NCBI GenBank assembly: GCA_030600865.1 | Contig: JAUVUS010000078.1 | Span: forward strand, 1-8,639 | Reading direction: 5' to 3' | Source: Bacteroidales bacterium | GTDB lineage: Bacteria; Bacteroidota; Bacteroidia; Bacteroidales; UBA12077 | DNA length: 8,639 nucleotides | Shown here: positions 6,669-8,639 of the stretch, one piece after another | Layout: each line of letters starts with the position of its first letter | Numbering within the stretch: the stretch's first letter is position 1 | Notes under the pieces: generated by a model | What the model was told of the DNA's origin: nothing | Databases searched by the model: none | Seen by the model: the letters and a program-made list of their open reading frames with translations, nothing else | Position numbers and translations under genes: made by a program

Positions 6669-7853
6669 ATGAGTAAATATTTTAAGATACTGTTTGTAAG
6701 TTTATTATTGTTTGTTGCATCAAACAATCTTAGGGTTTATTCTCAAAATATAAAAGACAGCTTACGTTTTTCTTTAATTTTAAGTACAACTGAATACAAT
6801 AAAGCAGATATTCTTTTAAAAATTGCGAAAGAGGACATTAAACTAAGAAATTATGTAGAAGCTTCAGAGAATATTAATAAGGCACTTAAAATTGCTAATT
6901 CTAATAATATAAAGTCATTTAAAGCTGAATGCTATTATTTGCTGGGCAAAATAGCTTTTTTAAAAGAAGATATTGAAAATGCAATAAATAATCTTACGCG
7001 ATCGGTAAATATATACGAAAATCTAAAAGATACTGAAAAATTAATAATAGTAAATAGTGATATTGGAGATGTGTATAAATATTTGGGTGCATACTCAAAA
7101 GCTGCCGATTATTACAAGAATGCTTATGAAATAGCTGATAGCATAAACAATTTCGATTCAAAAATTACTTATTTAGAAAAAACAGCCGAAGCTTACTATA
7201 TTCAAGGTGAATTCTTAAAAGCAGAAATCTACTTTCTGAAATTATACGAGGAGTTAAAACAAAACCCTAAATCAGATTTTGATGATATAAAGGTTTTTTA
7301 TAAACTATCGGAAACGTATAAAAAGCTGGATGAATATGATAAAGCTTTATCATATAATTTAAAGATATATGCGATTTATGCAGAATTAAAAGATACAATG
7401 GCAATGTCGGTTGTATCTAATAATATAGGATATTTGTACTTGCATTTAAGTAATTATGAAAGTGCTTTGCAATCATTTAAAACCTCATTGGAGTTTGGGG
7501 TAAATACAAATATGAATGATGAGGAATATGCAAAACTGTATGCAAATATTGGTATATGTTATCAGAACTTAGGCGATTTTGATAATACAATTATCTACTT
7601 GAAACTTGCTTTAAAATCCTTAAAAAATTCTGATAATTATTGCGATATAGCTAGGCTGGAAAATATTACAGCCAATATTTTTCACAAAGATGAGGATTTA
7701 TATAATGCAGAATTGTTTAGCCGAAATTCCATAGAATCAGCAAAAAATCAGGAGATAAAGATTTACTGCAAATTTGTTATTATACCTATTCACAAATTAT
7801 TCGTGATGGTAATGATTATATTGCAGCACTTGAATATTATGAAAAGCACCTGA
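6669..7853 (+). CDS. TPR sensor part of a TPR/SpoIIE-type signalling protein, ending at a frame break
   Basis: I chose the ATG at 6669 over the adjacent TTG at 6666; it is six bases after the receptor stop, so the two genes are probably translationally coupled. Residues 1-25 are a signal peptide ('FKILFVSLLLFVASN', cleavage near 'VYS|Q'). From about residue 35 there are eight consecutive TPR-like units of about 40 residues (for example 'GDVYKYLGAYSKAADYYKNA' and 'NNIGYLYLHLSNYESALQSF'), placing a protein-interaction solenoid in the periplasm. Up to codon 358 (position 7742) the sequence fits this pattern. The last residues to the stop at 7853 (about 'IYCKFVIIPIHKLF' onward) have no TPR character. 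In the -1 frame the same DNA encodes a ninth TPR unit and then the rest of a TPR-SpoIIE protein. This is therefore most likely the N-terminal part of a longer gene interrupted by a one-base loss, a sequencing error or a frameshift site. Confidence 0.8.
   Translation: MSKYFKILFVSLLLFVASNNLRVYSQNIKDSLRFSLILSTTEYNKADILLKIAKEDIKLRNYVEASENINKALKIANSNNIKSFKAECYYLLGKIAFLKEDIENAINNLTRSVNIYENLKDTEKLIIVNSDIGDVYKYLGAYSKAADYYKNAYEIADSINNFDSKITYLEKTAEAYYIQGEFLKAEIYFLKLYEELKQNPKSDFDDIKVFYKLSETYKKLDEYDKALSYNLKIYAIYAELKDTMAMSVVSNNIGYLYLHLSNYESALQSFKTSLEFGVNTNMNDEEYAKLYANIGICYQNLGDFDNTIIYLKLALKSLKNSDNYCDIARLENITANIFHKDEDLYNAELFSRNSIESAKNQEIKIYCKFVIIPIHKLFVMVMIILQHLNIMKST
7742..7748 (+). other. A6 run / heptamer A AAA AAT at the point where the reading frame changes
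   Basis: In the upstream frame the codons here read GCA AAA AAT, giving the heptamer A AAA AAT (7742-7748), which has the X XXY YYZ form of a -1 slippery site. Slipping back one base gives AAA AAA TCA GGA GAT AAA and enters exactly the frame that stays open to 8639. The same result follows if one A of a seven-A run was lost. I see no clear downstream hairpin and no upstream Shine-Dalgarno-like stimulator, so an indel or sequencing error is as likely as recoding or more so. Confidence 0.55.
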
Positions 7854-8639
7854 GTTTAAAAGATTCTTTATTATTTGAACAAAGGATAAACGAACAGGAA
7901 TTAAATCAGAAAATTTATAACCTCGAAAAAACAGAAAAGGAATTAAAACTTAAACTGGCTGATGAAGAGGTAAAGGACCTTGCTTTAACCCAATTACGTT
8001 TAGAAGCTGAAAAACGTGAAAGAGAAATGGACTTACTAAAAAGCGAAAAAGAGTTGGAACAATCTGAAAAAGATCGTTTACAACAATCGTTGGAACTATC
8101 AAAACAACGGCACGAAGCAGAAATTCGTGAACGTGAATTAAAACAATTAGAACAAGATAAAGCAATTCAGGATTTGGTTTTAAAACAAAAAGAAGCTGAA
8201 GAGAAAGAACGAGAAAAGGAAATAGCTCTTCTTGAAAGTGAAAAGGAACGTCAGCAATTAGAGTTGGAGAAACAAGCCGAAGCTAAAAAAAGAGCACAAT
8301 GGATGGTTGCACTTTCTGCTGTTATTGTTGTTTTAATTTTAATAGGTTTAATAATTACCAGAAAGAAAAATACGATTCTGGCAAATCAAAAAATAGAAAT
8401 AGAAGAAAAAAATATAGTCTTAGAGAATAAAAACGAAGAAATTCTGACCCAAAGTGAACGGATCATTGTTCAAAAAGAATTAATCGAAAAAAAGAACGAA
8501 GAAATCACAGATAGTATACATTATGCCAGTCGAATTCAAAATGCAGTTTTACCATCTGTTCAGGTTCTTGAAAATTATTTAACAGATTTCTTCATTTTCT
8601 TTAAGCCAAAAGATATTGTAAGTGGAGATTTTTATTGGG
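7742..8639 (+). CDS. C-terminal part of the TPR/SpoIIE signalling protein (-1 frame), cut by window edge
   Basis: From about 7742 to the last base this frame (codons starting at 7742, 7745 and so on) has no stop: 299 codons. It starts with a ninth TPR unit ('LLQICYYTYSQIIRDGND', 'YIAALEYYEKHLSLKDSLL'), which joins well to the TPR array of the upstream frame. A long Glu/Lys/Gln-rich coiled coil follows (about 7860-8295), then one membrane helix ('WMVALSAVIVVLILIGLIIT', from 8300), a second short coiled coil, and 'DSIHYASRIQNAVLPS' (from 8510) with 'FFKPKDIVSGDFYW' at the edge. These last motifs mark the start of a SpoIIE-type PP2C-like serine phosphatase domain, which in this architecture is cytoplasmic and responds to the periplasmic TPR part. 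Metal-binding aspartates beyond SGD lie outside the window. The first ATG in this frame is at 8027, so independent translation would give only coiled coil, helix and phosphatase. The family call is strong. Confidence 0.82.

Noticed and set aside
7950..8165. 71-codon hydrophobic minus-strand frame
   Set aside because: It is the antisense of the Glu/Lys-rich coiled-coil region, which gives Leu/Phe/Val-rich shadow translations.
7742..8639. Separate, independent SpoIIE gene next to a TPR gene
   Set aside because: The first ATG in the downstream frame is at 8027, in the middle of the coiled coil, and the ninth TPR before it continues the array of the upstream frame. One interrupted gene explains the region better.

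Overview
The window is AT-rich and looks like a chromosomal segment of a member of the Bacteroidota, probably of the Bacteroidales/Marinilabiliales type. The evidence is gene content (TonB-dependent receptor, TPR/coiled-coil/SpoIIE-type signalling protein, exported NADase-type glycan-binding protein), the absence of clear Shine-Dalgarno sequences, and promoter-like sites of the Bacteroidota form (TTTG, about 19 bases, TAnnTTTG). No rRNA, tRNA, CRISPR array, complete insertion sequence or phage gene was found.

Layout. Positions 1-867 (minus strand) hold the N-terminal 289 codons of an exported protein with an NADase-type glycan-binding (discoidin-like) domain; it runs off the left edge. Positions 868-1568 are a 701-base non-coding gap. 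It contains the promoter of that gene, a 243-base nested palindrome made of several hairpins with 3-base loops (963-1205), a second MITE-like inverted-repeat element (1286-1395), and a promoter region with an inverted repeat ahead of the next gene. The plus strand then carries a BASS-family (bile acid:sodium symporter-like) membrane transporter (1569-2495), a spacer with imperfect palindromes, and a PhnP-like metallo-beta-lactamase-fold hydrolase starting at TTG (2702-3463).

The rest is a tightly spaced plus-strand cluster: a four-helix membrane protein with a LiaF-like C-terminal domain (3547-4239), a TonB-dependent outer-membrane receptor (start at 4278 or, more likely, 4296/4299; stop at 6662), and, six bases later, a large signalling protein with signal peptide, about nine TPR units, coiled coil, one membrane helix, a second coiled coil and a SpoIIE-type phosphatase domain that runs off the right edge. 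The reading frame of this last gene is broken near 7742-7750. The upstream frame stops at 7853, but the matching continuation is open in the -1 frame from about 7742 to the end of the window. The break lies at an A6 run that forms the heptamer A AAA AAT.

Taken together, the last three genes suggest (inference) an envelope module: an outer-membrane receptor, a periplasmic TPR sensor connected through the inner membrane to a cytoplasmic PP2C-like phosphatase, and a LiaF-like inner-membrane protein. The points most worth a second look are the frame break, the nested palindrome in the gap, and the receptor-phosphatase linkage.
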